From Idiomarina seosinensis (GTDB lineage Bacteria; Pseudomonadota; Gammaproteobacteria; Enterobacterales; Alteromonadaceae), in the NCBI RefSeq assembly GCF_003987275.1, contig NZ_PIQF01000002.1:62001-126000 (forward strand): a DNA stretch of 64,000 bases. Reading direction: 5' to 3'. Positions 25,664-34,654 of the stretch are shown here, piece after piece. Every line of letters begins with the position of its first letter. The stretch's first letter is position 1. The notes beneath the pieces were generated by a model. The model made no database searches, was not told where the DNA came from, and saw nothing but the letters and a program-made list of their open reading frames with translations. The translations under genes and the position numbers were made by a program.

Positions 25664-26394
25664 TCATACTGTGGAATCGTAAAGGCTTCTATCTGAGGCC
25701 GCTGAAAGTAGTAACCCTGCATTAACTCAACACCGCTATCGCGTAGGTACTTGTATTCATCTTCGGTTTCTACGCCCTCGGCGATTAACAAAATGCCTAA
25801 CTCTTCAGCCAGACCGTGCATTGCTTTGAATAAGGCCTGTTTAACACGATCTCGATGGATATCGCGAACCAGCTTGATATCCATTTTTAAAATATCAGGC
25901 TGGAAATCTGCCAATAAGTTGAGTCCCGCATAGCCTTCGCCAAAATCATCAATAGCAGTTAAAAAGCCGTGCTTACGATATTCTTTAAAGATATCGACCA
26001 AGAAATCATTGTCTTTTACCCGTTCGTGCTCGGTCACCTCAAAGATAATTCGCTCACGCGGGAACCCCGTTTTGCGTGCGGTTTTTAAGGTTTTCGACAA
26101 ACAGGTCTCAGGATCGTAAATGGCATTTGGCATGAAATTTATGCTCAACATCGACGGCAGTTCGATTGCCGATGCTGTCTCTATTGCCCGCATCCGACAG
26201 GTTTGATCAAAAGTGTATTTGTTGGCTTCAGTAACGCGCGATAGAACTTCACCAGCCCCTTCACCGTTACTGCCACGGACCAAGGCTTCGAACGCAAATA
26301 CGTCCTTGGTTTTAACATTTACGATGGGCTGAAAAGCCATTTTAATATCAAAACCCAACGGGGTCTCGCAATCACATGATGGGCACGCCGCCAT
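25660..26394 (-). CDS. EAL-domain c-di-GMP phosphodiesterase
   Basis: Stand-alone EAL protein, 244 residues, expected to hydrolyse c-di-GMP to pGpG. Motifs: FEALVRG (E36), N-containing LSINFMPNAI, FEVTEHERV, LTAIDDFGEGYAGL (double Asp loop) and IAEGVETEDEY; the main metal and substrate residues appear present. The N-terminus is MAACPSCDCE, with C4, C7 and C9 in a CxxCxC arrangement that is not part of the EAL fold. This may bind a metal or sense redox. No GGDEF or membrane segment. Single gene, convergent with mutH-DUF2982. Confidence 0.9.
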   Translation of the reverse strand: MAACPSCDCETPLGFDIKMAFQPIVNVKTKDVFAFEALVRGSNGEGAGEVLSRVTEANKYTFDQTCRMRAIETASAIELPSMLSINFMPNAIYDPETCLSKTLKTARKTGFPRERIIFEVTEHERVKDNDFLVDIFKEYRKHGFLTAIDDFGEGYAGLNLLADFQPDILKMDIKLVRDIHRDRVKQALFKAMHGLAEELGILLIAEGVETEDEYKYLRDSGVELMQGYYFQRPQIEAFTIPQYD

Positions 26395-26554
26395 TTATTT
26401 CCTCCTCGCTCGTGCTCAATTTATAAACACGTTACTGTATGAAACGAACATTATACACACGAAGATCAATTTAACACTTTAGAAAAAATAGGATTGCGCT
26501 AATCTAAAAATAGTGGCATTAAGCGACTGGATTTTCTATTTGCTGGAGATTTTG

Positions 26555-26971
26555 ATGCAAACATTGGGATGGAAAGAATGGGGGTCGCTTCCGCAACTGG
26601 GTATCGAACGTATTCGCATGAAAGTAGATACCGGTGCCAAGACCTCCTGCTTACACGCCTTTAAATTAGAGCCTTTTGAACGCGATGGACAGCAATGGCT
26701 AAACGTTTATATGCATCCTCATCAGGACTCATTGTATGAGCATTCGTTTCAGGTTCCTGTCTACGAACAACGTGAAGTTACCGACTCTGGGGGACATACC
26801 GAGGTCAGGTATGTTATTCGTTCACAATTAAAACTCGGCAAGTTTGACCAAACCGTCGAATTAACGTTAACTAACCGGGACACCATGAAATTTAGAATGT
26901 TGCTTGGCCGACAAGCTATGCGTCATAACTTTATGGTTGATCCGGCAGCCGCCCACTTACTAGGAGAATAG
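26555..26971 (+). CDS. rimB: RimB-like retropepsin-fold protease (PF05618)
   Basis: 138 residues of the family called ATP-dependent zinc protease in databases but with a retropepsin-like aspartyl active site: [13 protein letters not shown] carries the DTGA motif. [16 protein letters not shown] near the C-terminus is also conserved. The start at the ATG preceded by GGAG is preferred over a GTG 42 bp upstream. It lies 2 bp before rimK; in Pseudomonas the RimB/RimK pair controls glutamylation of ribosomal protein S6. RimB action on glutamylated S6 is inferred from that work. Confidence 0.82.
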   Translation: MQTLGWKEWGSLPQLGIERIRMKVDTGAKTSCLHAFKLEPFERDGQQWLNVYMHPHQDSLYEHSFQVPVYEQREVTDSGGHTEVRYVIRSQLKLGKFDQTVELTLTNRDTMKFRMLLGRQAMRHNFMVDPAAAHLLGE

Positions 26972-26973
26972 CC

Positions 26974-27879
26974 ATGCGAATTGCCATTTTATCGCGCAAC
27001 AGCAACCTTTATTCCACTCGCCGTCTGGTTGAAGCAGCCCATGAACGCGGCCATGATGTGGACGTGATGAATCCGCTAAGTTGCTACATGAACATTAATG
27101 CGCGGGAAAACTCAATTCACCGGCATGGTAAAGAACTGCCTCACTACGACTGTGTGATCCCACGAATTGGCGCATCGATCACTTTTTACGGTACGGCCGT
27201 ATTGCGCCAGTTCGAGATGATGGGTACCTACCCACTTAACGAATCCGTAGCAATCTCACGTAGCCGTGACAAACTGCGTTCTATGCAGTTACTGTCGCGC
27301 AAAGGCATTGGTTTGCCGATTACCGGCTTTGCTGATCAACCCAAAGACATTCCCGATCTGATCGACATGGTCGGCGGCGCGCCTTTGGTCATCAAATTAC
27401 TGGAAGGTACTCAGGGCATTGGTGTTGTGTTAGCAGAAACAGCCCAGGCAGCAGAAAGCGTCATCGAAGCTTTCATGGGTATGAAATCGAACATAATGGT
27501 GCAGGAATACATTCGCGAAGCCGGCGGTGCAGACATCCGCTGCTTTGTCATTGGTGATAAAGTTATCGCCTCCATGAAGCGTCAGGCGAAAGAAGGTGAG
27601 TTTCGATCTAACTTACACCGAGGCGGTAGTGCCAGTCTGGTAAAACTTACCCCTGCCGAGCGTCAAACGGCAATAAAAGCCGCCAAAACGATGGGCTTAA
27701 ACGTTGCCGGTGTCGACATCTTACGCTCTAATCATGGACCGCTGGTCATGGAAGTTAATTCTTCGCCTGGGCTGGAAGGCATCGAATCAGCCTCTGGCAA
27801 AGACGTGGCCGGACAGATTATTACTTTTCTGGAAAAAAATGCAAAAGCGCATAAAACGCGCACTAAGGGTCAAGGTTAA
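26974..27879 (+). CDS. rimK: Ribosomal protein S6 glutamate ligase RimK
   Basis: ATP-grasp ligase that adds glutamates to the C-terminus of S6 and can make free poly-glutamate. 301 residues. It starts [18 protein letters not shown] as in E. coli. ATP-grasp blocks: [52 protein letters not shown] and the metal-binding [26 protein letters not shown] precedes the ATG. Its stop and the next start share bases (TAATG), so the aspartoacylase-like product is made in fixed proportion. Confidence 0.94.
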   Translation: MRIAILSRNSNLYSTRRLVEAAHERGHDVDVMNPLSCYMNINARENSIHRHGKELPHYDCVIPRIGASITFYGTAVLRQFEMMGTYPLNESVAISRSRDKLRSMQLLSRKGIGLPITGFADQPKDIPDLIDMVGGAPLVIKLLEGTQGIGVVLAETAQAAESVIEAFMGMKSNIMVQEYIREAGGADIRCFVIGDKVIASMKRQAKEGEFRSNLHRGGSASLVKLTPAERQTAIKAAKTMGLNVAGVDILRSNHGPLVMEVNSSPGLEGIESASGKDVAGQIITFLEKNAKAHKTRTKGQG

Positions 27880-28925
27880 TGGTGCCGCGCAGCCCCAGTC
27901 GCAAGCCAGTTACTGCTTTTGAACTGGCTGGAGAGCGAATCGAGCCCGGCTCACACCAGCATATTCTGTTACCGGCGGTGCGGCTTTATAACGACGCGCC
28001 GTTGGATCTTCGCATTGATGTGTTTCACGGCACCCGGCCAGGTCCAGTTATGCTGCTGTGTGCAGCCATCCATGGTGATGAACTGAACGGTATTGAAGTG
28101 TGTCGGCAAATAATTGACCAGACCGACGCATTGAAGCTGCATGGCACGTTAATTGTGGTTCCCATCGTTAATCTATTTGGTTTCATTCAGCAGTCCCGTT
28201 ATTTACCGGATCGGCGCGACCTTAACCGTTGTTTCCCCGGTTCTGAACGCGGAGCCTTAGGCTCACGCATGGCGTACTTGTTTAGCGAAGAACTGGTCAA
28301 AAAATCGACTCACGTATTGGACCTTCATACCGGCGCAATTCATCGCAGTAATTTGCCGCAAATTCGTGTTGATGTAGAAAACCAGTCAGCTCTGGACATG
28401 GCAAAAGCCTTCGGCTCGCCGGTTATTCTGCATTCGAAAGAGCGAGATGGCTCCTTGCGCGCTTTCGCAAATGAATTGGGTATCCCGCTGATTTTATATG
28501 AAGCGGGCGAAGCCTTGCGCTTTGATGAGTCTTGTATTAACGCTGGTGTTACTGGTGTGCAGAACGTTATGAAGTACTTAAAAATGCTTAAAGGACGACG
28601 TAAAGGCAAGCGAATTACACCCGTTATTGCCCGCCGCTCGACCTGGGTACGGGCGGAGAAAGATGGCTTAGTATTACGCAAAGTTGAGTTAGGCCAGACC
28701 ATTCAAAAAGGCCAGGTATTAGCACATAGCGTCAGTCCTCATGCAAAAGGCGCCGACGTTATTAGTTCACCGGTACGGGGAATTATTATTGGGTGCAGTA
28801 ATATTCCTGTAGCAAATGAAGGTGAAGCGCTATTTAACGTCGCCCAGTTTGAAAAGGAAGATATTTCGGAGGCCACCGAAGTGGTTGGCTCCTTCACCGA
28901 AGAGTTTGACAATAAAACGAACTAA
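27879..28925 (+). CDS. Succinylglutamate desuccinylase/aspartoacylase family protein
   Basis: Zinc-dependent deacylase of the AstE/AspA family, M14-like fold. Zinc ligands H and E in CAAIHGDELNG and H in LDLHTGAIHR; RRDLNRCFPG is the conserved arginine block. The C-terminal third (about 245-330) is a beta-barrel-like extension with RKVELGQTIQKGQ and SPVRGIII, resembling a lipoyl/biotin-type fold seen in this subfamily. 348 residues. Translationally coupled to rimK (TAATG) and to the Hpt gene downstream. The place beside RimK suggests it acts on an N-acyl or peptidyl glutamate; this is inference. Confidence 0.85.
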   Translation: MVPRSPSRKPVTAFELAGERIEPGSHQHILLPAVRLYNDAPLDLRIDVFHGTRPGPVMLLCAAIHGDELNGIEVCRQIIDQTDALKLHGTLIVVPIVNLFGFIQQSRYLPDRRDLNRCFPGSERGALGSRMAYLFSEELVKKSTHVLDLHTGAIHRSNLPQIRVDVENQSALDMAKAFGSPVILHSKERDGSLRAFANELGIPLILYEAGEALRFDESCINAGVTGVQNVMKYLKMLKGRRKGKRITPVIARRSTWVRAEKDGLVLRKVELGQTIQKGQVLAHSVSPHAKGADVISSPVRGIIIGCSNIPVANEGEALFNVAQFEKEDISEATEVVGSFTEEFDNKTN

Positions 28926-29275
28926 TGAATACCGCTATCGATTTTAATCAGGGCTTGCGTCACTGCGATAATCAACTCAGCATTTTTAGCGCTGTACTGG
29001 AACAATTTCGGCAGCAATATAAACTGGGTCTCAACATCCAGTCGATGTTGAATGATGCTCAGTACGCGCAACTTCAATTGCATACACTAAAGGGCTTAGG
29101 AGCAACCATTGGTGCGCAACAGTTAAGCGCAGGAGCGCTAGGTGCGTATCAAAATTGGTCAACGCTGGAGCCGGATGAGCGACAAAAAAACCTGTTAACA
29201 CTCGAAACTCGGTTACAGCAAGTGATACAACAAATTGATCTGTATCTAAATAGTAATTTGTCGTTAAAAAATTAA
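28925..29275 (+). CDS. Histidine phosphotransfer (Hpt) protein
   Basis: 116-residue single Hpt domain, all helical. The phosphorylatable H53 lies in LHTLKGLGATIGA, the standard Hpt signature with K following two residues later and G at the right places. No membrane segment. It starts in a TAATG overlap with the deacylase gene, so it is part of the rim operon. The kinase and regulator partners are unknown; the sensor kinase 3 kb downstream lacks a receiver domain and is not an obvious direct donor. Confidence 0.82.
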   Translation: MNTAIDFNQGLRHCDNQLSIFSAVLEQFRQQYKLGLNIQSMLNDAQYAQLQLHTLKGLGATIGAQQLSAGALGAYQNWSTLEPDERQKNLLTLETRLQQVIQQIDLYLNSNLSLKN

Positions 29276-29344
29276 CCACAGACGGCTTATTTTTCGATAA
29301 ACTGAGCCGATATAACAATAACTATAAAACATTTAACAGGTGTT

Positions 29345-31051
29345 ATGTCTGGTAAGCCGTCCGAAAACGTTCGCTTGCAGCGTGATGGGAACGATATTTA
29401 TGTCTTTATTCCGGCATCGAATAAATCCATCAAGCCAGAGCATTTAAAACAGGCCTTTCAGTTGTCTGAGTTTGCCAGTGCGCGACTGTTGGACACCAAT
29501 ATTTTTGAGGCCGTTGCCAAGCATTTTTCTGAGTGGTTGCAGCGTGAACAATCCCCTGAAAAAAATTACAGCGAAGAAATCGCCCAGGTTATCGACGCTG
29601 AACTGTCAGTTACCTTAGACGATGACGACATGCAGGCCACCGCTGAAGTAACCACCCCATATGGTGGCGAACCAGTTAGTCGACCGCAACTACTAGCAGA
29701 GTTAAAAGCTTGCGGCATATCCACCGGGATCCAGCGCAGTGGTATCGATCAGGTTTTACAGCATTGCATTGAGGCGCCTCCCGGCACCACTATTGAAGTT
29801 ATTATCGCTCGTGGACGTCCGCCTAAAAATGGTAAAAACGCCCGCTTTGAACGATTAGTTGAGGATGCCAGGCAACGGGTGCTGCGGCCGCAGGAGCGGG
29901 CTGACGGTACCGTTGATATGCGCGACCTCGGCAAACAAATAACCGTTGATGTCGGTGACCCGTTGATGCGCCGCCTTCCGCCGGAGGGAGGCCGTGACGG
30001 TTTTACCGTTAAAGGCGAAAAACTGCTGGCCGAAGCGGGTGATGACCAGGCGTTGGTTGAGGGGCAAGGATCGCAGTTCAGTGAAGAGCAACCGGATATA
30101 CTGATCGCAACAAAGCGCGGGATGCCCTGGTTTACTCACAACTCGGCCAACGTAGACGATGTTTTGACCTTAAAATCCGTTGATGTTTCTACCGGCCATG
30201 TCGACTTCAAAGGCTCGGTTATTGTTTCGGGTAGTGTTACTGAGGGAATGCGCGTTACTTCCTCCGGCGATATTACTGTCGCCGGATATGTCGATTCCGC
30301 TGAGCTAAGAGCAGGTGGCAATATCACCGTGCGTAAAGGCTGTATTGGACACATCTCTAAAGAAGACGAACAGCTGGTATTAGACAATGAAAATTTTATA
30401 CCAACACTGTCCAGCAAATTATCCAGCGAGGGATCCATTTGGTGTGCCTATGCACAATATGCCTATCTGGAGAGTGGCACCGGGCTAACTGTCGATAAAC
30501 AGCTAACTCACTGCCATGTTATTACCTCGGGTCAGGCAGAAATAGGCGGTAATGATAAACAAGCCAGAGGAAAAATTATTGGTGGTACTTTTGAAACCTG
30601 TGCTCCGGTATTTGCTGGTCAGCTAGGCGCGCGAGCAGGCACCCGAACCCGTTTTGTGTTATCACCTCCGCCCGCGGACGAGCAAACCTTAGATGCACTC
30701 TCTAGCCTGACCGAGAGCTTTAAGTCGACGTTGAACAAACTAAAACGCCTGCAACTTGGATTAAAACGCTGTCAGGCGTTAGAAGATGACAGTAAACGAA
30801 AACAGCATAGCCAAACACTGATTAAGGCGATTCGCATAGAGCAAAACAAACTAAAGGCTTGCAAGGACGACATTGCGGTCATTAAAGCAAGTACCGAAAA
30901 TCACCCCACGCTTCGGGTTATAGCCGGAAAAGAAGTCTTCCCGGGCGTTAAATTTGTCTACAACAATAAAAAGCTGCAGATGAAAGAACGGCGTGGTGGT
31001 ACACTCTTTATGCTTCAGGATCATCAATTAAGAATGGATATTTTACGCTAA
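29345..31051 (+). CDS. FapA family protein (DUF342)
   Basis: 568-residue cytoplasmic protein. The N-terminal region (about 1-170) precedes the DUF342 beta-helix (about 190-430), marked by VDFKGSVIVSGSVTEGMRVTSSGDITVAGYV and ELRAGGNITVRKGCIGH repeats. Then comes a coiled-coil (about 455-520) and a C-terminal strand segment with AGKEVFPGVKFVYNN. FapA proteins are tied to flagellar assembly and polar localisation in Vibrio. No flagellar gene is near. It follows the Hpt gene after 69 bp, so may belong to the same signalling group. Confidence 0.83.
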   Translation: MSGKPSENVRLQRDGNDIYVFIPASNKSIKPEHLKQAFQLSEFASARLLDTNIFEAVAKHFSEWLQREQSPEKNYSEEIAQVIDAELSVTLDDDDMQATAEVTTPYGGEPVSRPQLLAELKACGISTGIQRSGIDQVLQHCIEAPPGTTIEVIIARGRPPKNGKNARFERLVEDARQRVLRPQERADGTVDMRDLGKQITVDVGDPLMRRLPPEGGRDGFTVKGEKLLAEAGDDQALVEGQGSQFSEEQPDILIATKRGMPWFTHNSANVDDVLTLKSVDVSTGHVDFKGSVIVSGSVTEGMRVTSSGDITVAGYVDSAELRAGGNITVRKGCIGHISKEDEQLVLDNENFIPTLSSKLSSEGSIWCAYAQYAYLESGTGLTVDKQLTHCHVITSGQAEIGGNDKQARGKIIGGTFETCAPVFAGQLGARAGTRTRFVLSPPPADEQTLDALSSLTESFKSTLNKLKRLQLGLKRCQALEDDSKRKQHSQTLIKAIRIEQNKLKACKDDIAVIKASTENHPTLRVIAGKEVFPGVKFVYNNKKLQMKERRGGTLFMLQDHQLRMDILR

Positions 31052-31054
31052 CCT

Positions 31055-32068
31055 ATGCCTGCACAAACAACCTCTCAGGCGGTCGCCAAACTATTACAGC
31101 GGCAGCCTCAGCAGCCGTGGTTATTTGATCAACAAGACGGTCATCCACTGCTGGTTATAAACCCCGACGGTCAAGCGTTGACCGACCTGCCCGCTGCTGC
31201 CTGGTGTTTCCATGCCGGTCACGCACAACACTGGTCAGTGCATTACTGCCAACCTGAGCCGCCAGCATTAGAAAGTTATCAGGGAGTGTTGTTAATTGTC
31301 GCTAAAGAGCAGCCGCTTAACCAATACGTATTGCAACAGCTATTATCGTTGGCACCAGGCCGTCCTATCTGGTTAGCTGGCGAAAAACGAGGTGGTGTCG
31401 CATCATTGGTCAAAAAGCTTCCAAAAGGCTACCAAGCGGCACAAAAAGTTGCCTCTGGTAATCACTGCCAGCTTTATCAAACCAGTATTTTGGAGCCAAC
31501 CACAGCGCCGCCACTAGACAGTTATTTGCACTCAGTCAATGTAGAGCTGCCTGATTGTAAACTGCAGCTACAAAGCCTGCCCGGTGTATTCAGTCGCGAG
31601 CGACTTGATGCCGGTACCGAGCTATTACTTACTGCATTGCCGGCCAAATTACCAGGACCGATTACTGACTTTGCCTGCGGCAACGGCGTAATTGCGGCGG
31701 TGCTGCAGCAACGCCAACAACCGCAATTAACTTTAACCGATGTTAATCCAATGGCAATTGCCGCCGCGCAAATTAATTTAACCGGGGCAAACTGTACATT
31801 TTACCTCAATGACGGATTGCCTGAAGAATTACCACCGCAGAACTGCATCGTCAGCAACCCGCCCTTTCACACGGGTCTAAAAACAGATTACAGTATTGCT
31901 CGTCAGTTCATTCAAAGTGCTTATGCTAAGTTGCGAAATAAGGGTCAGCTCTACATCGTAGCGAATCGATTTTTACCCTGGCCTGACGCTATTCAGCAGG
32001 TGTTTGGAAACTGCCAGACAATTGCTGATAACGGTAAATTTTGTGTTTACCATGCACACCGCAAGTAA
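31055..32068 (+). CDS. rsmC: 16S rRNA guanine-1207 N2-methyltransferase RsmC
   Basis: SAM-dependent methyltransferase with two tandem Rossmann-like domains; the N-terminal one (about 1-160) is degenerate and supports folding. In the catalytic domain are DFACGNGVIAAVL (motif I), LTDVNPMAIAAAQINL and SNPPFHTGL, the NPPF motif that contacts the base. 337 residues, as in E. coli. It starts 3 bp after the FapA gene. Translation-machinery gene, as rimK is. Confidence 0.92.
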   Translation: MPAQTTSQAVAKLLQRQPQQPWLFDQQDGHPLLVINPDGQALTDLPAAAWCFHAGHAQHWSVHYCQPEPPALESYQGVLLIVAKEQPLNQYVLQQLLSLAPGRPIWLAGEKRGGVASLVKKLPKGYQAAQKVASGNHCQLYQTSILEPTTAPPLDSYLHSVNVELPDCKLQLQSLPGVFSRERLDAGTELLLTALPAKLPGPITDFACGNGVIAAVLQQRQQPQLTLTDVNPMAIAAAQINLTGANCTFYLNDGLPEELPPQNCIVSNPPFHTGLKTDYSIARQFIQSAYAKLRNKGQLYIVANRFLPWPDAIQQVFGNCQTIADNGKFCVYHAHRK

Positions 32069-32158
32069 TCGAAGGGCAGCGTCATTTAACGGGTGCAGAT
32101 CACTTAACCATTTGATAACATGTCGCTATAAATTAACGGACTGATTACGCCGGTTTCC

Positions 32159-33781
32159 ATGCAGACGATCTCCCTAAAACGCGGACTCATTGCAGTTGTT
32201 TTAATTGTAACAACGGCAGCGTTGGCTGTGGGCTTCAGCATTAATGTAATCAGTCAGGTATCGCAATACAAAAATTCAATGGTCGCGCGCGTTTCTTCCT
32301 ATGCAAAAATCGTCGCCGGCAACGCCACCGAGAGCGTGGCACTAAACGACAACAATGATGAGTCACAGCGGTTAGCGCCATTATCCCATAGTAAATTTGT
32401 GCAACATGTCCATATCTACCGGGTTGATCCTGGTAGCGGCGAGTTGTCTTTCTTTTCCAGTTACAACAAGGAAGGTTTAGCCCCAATTCCGGCTAAATTT
32501 TCTAAAGTTGAGCAACTTACAACGCCAAATATCAAAGACGCCTACATCGAGGTTTCTGAACCCATTATTTTAGATAACTCGGTGATTGGTTACGTTTATC
32601 TGCGCGGCGCTACCAGCGAAGTCCGTTTATTTATGTGGCGGGCCATCGCGATTGCCGTTGGCGTATTTCTAATAACCCTTATCGCTTGCTGGTTAATCAC
32701 CCTGCAGTTGCGACAACGGATTAGTCGCCCCCTTGACCGCATTGTCGATATAGCCAGCCAAATCGCGCGCGACAAGAATTACACGTTACGAGTGCCAGAC
32801 TCGACCATTGCTGAATTTAATGATCTGGCCCAGTCACTCAACATCATGCTCGAGCGGATTCAGCATCAGATAACCCGACAGCAAAGAGCAGAACGCGAAG
32901 CAAGCCAGTTAAATGCAGAACTTGAACAACAAGTGACCCAGCGTACTAAGGCCCTGCGTGAATCCAATCAGGAGTTACTGGCGACACTGGAGCAGTTGCA
33001 CCAATATCAAGGACAGTTAGTCGAATCGGAGAAAATGGCTTCACTGGGTGATATGGTAGCGGGCATTGCACACGAAGTTAATACGCCGATCGGACTGTCG
33101 GTAACCGCGTCGACGCTGTTGCAGGACAAGCTTGCAGTGATGCAGGAGAAGTTCGATGAAAAACGTATCTCAACCAATGAGTTTGCCCGTTTTCTGGATG
33201 ACTGCGGCGAGAATTTAGCCATTATTTATCGCAACCTGAACCGTGCGGCAGAATTGGTAACTAGCTTCAAGCAGGTGGCCGTTGACCAATCCTCAGAGAT
33301 TGACCGAACCATCGAAATTAGAACTTTTATGCACGATGTGCTGACCTCGGTAAAACCCCGACGTTTGGACCATGAGAAATTTCCAATTAATGTTCATTGC
33401 CCTGAGCAGCTATCGGTGACCACTAAACCAGGTCCGCTCAATCAAATACTTATTAATTTAATTATAAATTCAATGATACACGGCTTCGACGGCAAAGAGT
33501 CTGGTACTATTGATATCAATTTTGAGATGGTCGGAAGCGAACTCGAGATTACCTATCGAGATGACGGCAATGGGGTGCCCTTTGATATTCGCCGCAAAAT
33601 ATTTGATCCCTTCGTCACCACCAAACGCGGTTCCGGCGGCAGTGGTTTAGGCTTACACTTAGTCTATAATCTGGTGACTCAGGTGCTGGGAGGGAACATT
33701 CACTTTTTCAGTGAAGAGAAACACGGTGTTGAATTTATCGTCCGATTCCCGGTAACGGTCATTAAAACATCGAATAGATAA
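32159..33781 (+). CDS. Membrane sensor histidine kinase
   Basis: 540 residues. TM1 about 8-33, a periplasmic sensor of about 125 residues resembling CHASE8, TM2 about 160-183, HAMP about 183-237, a coiled coil to about 290, then the dimerisation helix with H305 in GIAHEVNTPIG, and an ATPase domain with ILINLIINSMIHG (N box), DDGNGVPFDI (G1), FDPFVTTKRGSGGSGLGL (F/G2). No receiver or Hpt domain. The HExNTPIG form places it with NtrB-like HPK4 kinases. It lies 150 bp before arcA in the same direction but has no ArcB architecture. Signal unknown. Confidence 0.87.
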   Translation: MQTISLKRGLIAVVLIVTTAALAVGFSINVISQVSQYKNSMVARVSSYAKIVAGNATESVALNDNNDESQRLAPLSHSKFVQHVHIYRVDPGSGELSFFSSYNKEGLAPIPAKFSKVEQLTTPNIKDAYIEVSEPIILDNSVIGYVYLRGATSEVRLFMWRAIAIAVGVFLITLIACWLITLQLRQRISRPLDRIVDIASQIARDKNYTLRVPDSTIAEFNDLAQSLNIMLERIQHQITRQQRAEREASQLNAELEQQVTQRTKALRESNQELLATLEQLHQYQGQLVESEKMASLGDMVAGIAHEVNTPIGLSVTASTLLQDKLAVMQEKFDEKRISTNEFARFLDDCGENLAIIYRNLNRAAELVTSFKQVAVDQSSEIDRTIEIRTFMHDVLTSVKPRRLDHEKFPINVHCPEQLSVTTKPGPLNQILINLIINSMIHGFDGKESGTIDINFEMVGSELEITYRDDGNGVPFDIRRKIFDPFVTTKRGSGGSGLGLHLVYNLVTQVLGGNIHFFSEEKHGVEFIVRFPVTVIKTSNR

Positions 33782-33931
33782 CGACAATCGATCGCATTTA
33801 CTCGGCTTTCGCTTGAAAAATTTTGAACGAAAGTCATAATATGACGTCAACAACCTATAATTATTCGTCAGCGCTAGCAGGTTTTACCAGGATAGACGCT
33901 AGCCTACTATTTGCCAGGAATGCGGAACGCT

Positions 33932-34654
33932 ATGAACGCCAGATTATTAATTGTGGAAGACGAGGTTGTCACCCGCCAAACGTTAACCCGCTTATTTCAA
34001 CAAGAAGATTACGAAGTTTTTGACGCGGCTGATGGCCTGCAGATGGAAAACATTATGCGCCAAGAGCGCATCGACGTGGTCATCATGGATGTTAACTTAC
34101 CCGGTAAAAATGGATTGGAACTAGCGGAATCGCTGCGTGAACGGGACAATATCGGCCTTATCTTTTTGACCGGACGCGATAGCGAAGATGACCGCTTGCT
34201 CGCGTTAGAGTTAGGGGCTGATGATTATTTAATTAAACCATATAACCCTAAAGAACTGACTATTCGGGTGCGCAATTTATGCCGCCGTATAGAAGCTTCA
34301 CGCAACAGTAACCCGGTAGAAACTGACAGTGTTCAATTCCATTTTCATGGTTGGTGCCTGAATAGCGATAGTCGCTGCCTATATTCACCTGATAATCAAA
34401 TGTTTCGGTTACCAAAAAGTGAATATCGGGCTTTAGAATTATTCCTAAATAATGCGGGACGCATTTTGGATCGCGAAACATTGGTTAAACGAATGCTCGA
34501 CCGTGAACTGAGACCGAACGACCGGACCGTCGATGTCGCCATTCGCCGTATCCGTCGTCATTTCGAATCGCACCCGGAAACTCCTAACCTAATCACCACG
34601 ATACACGGTGAAGGTTACCGGTTTATTGGAGAGGTCACGCAGGAAGCTCAATGA
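33932..34654 (+). CDS. arcA: Response regulator ArcA
   Basis: OmpR-family regulator very similar to E. coli ArcA along its whole length: start NARLLIVEDEVVTRQTL, D53 phosphoacceptor in VIMDVNLPGKNGLEL, FLTGRDSEDD, GADDYLIKP, then a winged helix with ELRPNDRTVDVAIRRIRRHFES and TIHGEGYRF. 240 residues from the chosen ATG; earlier TTG and ATG readings lack suitable spacing to a ribosome site. A TATAAT at 33856-33861 may be its -10. ArcA represses aerobic respiration genes under low oxygen. A separate Hpt gene converges on its 3' end with 7 bp overlap. Confidence 0.93.
   Translation: MNARLLIVEDEVVTRQTLTRLFQQEDYEVFDAADGLQMENIMRQERIDVVIMDVNLPGKNGLELAESLRERDNIGLIFLTGRDSEDDRLLALELGADDYLIKPYNPKELTIRVRNLCRRIEASRNSNPVETDSVQFHFHGWCLNSDSRCLYSPDNQMFRLPKSEYRALELFLNNAGRILDRETLVKRMLDRELRPNDRTVDVAIRRIRRHFESHPETPNLITTIHGEGYRFIGEVTQEAQ

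Noticed and set aside
33871-33904. CGCTAGC direct repeats in the arcA leader as regulator sites
   Set aside because: Only two short copies of a self-complementary word; spacing matches no regulator I know.
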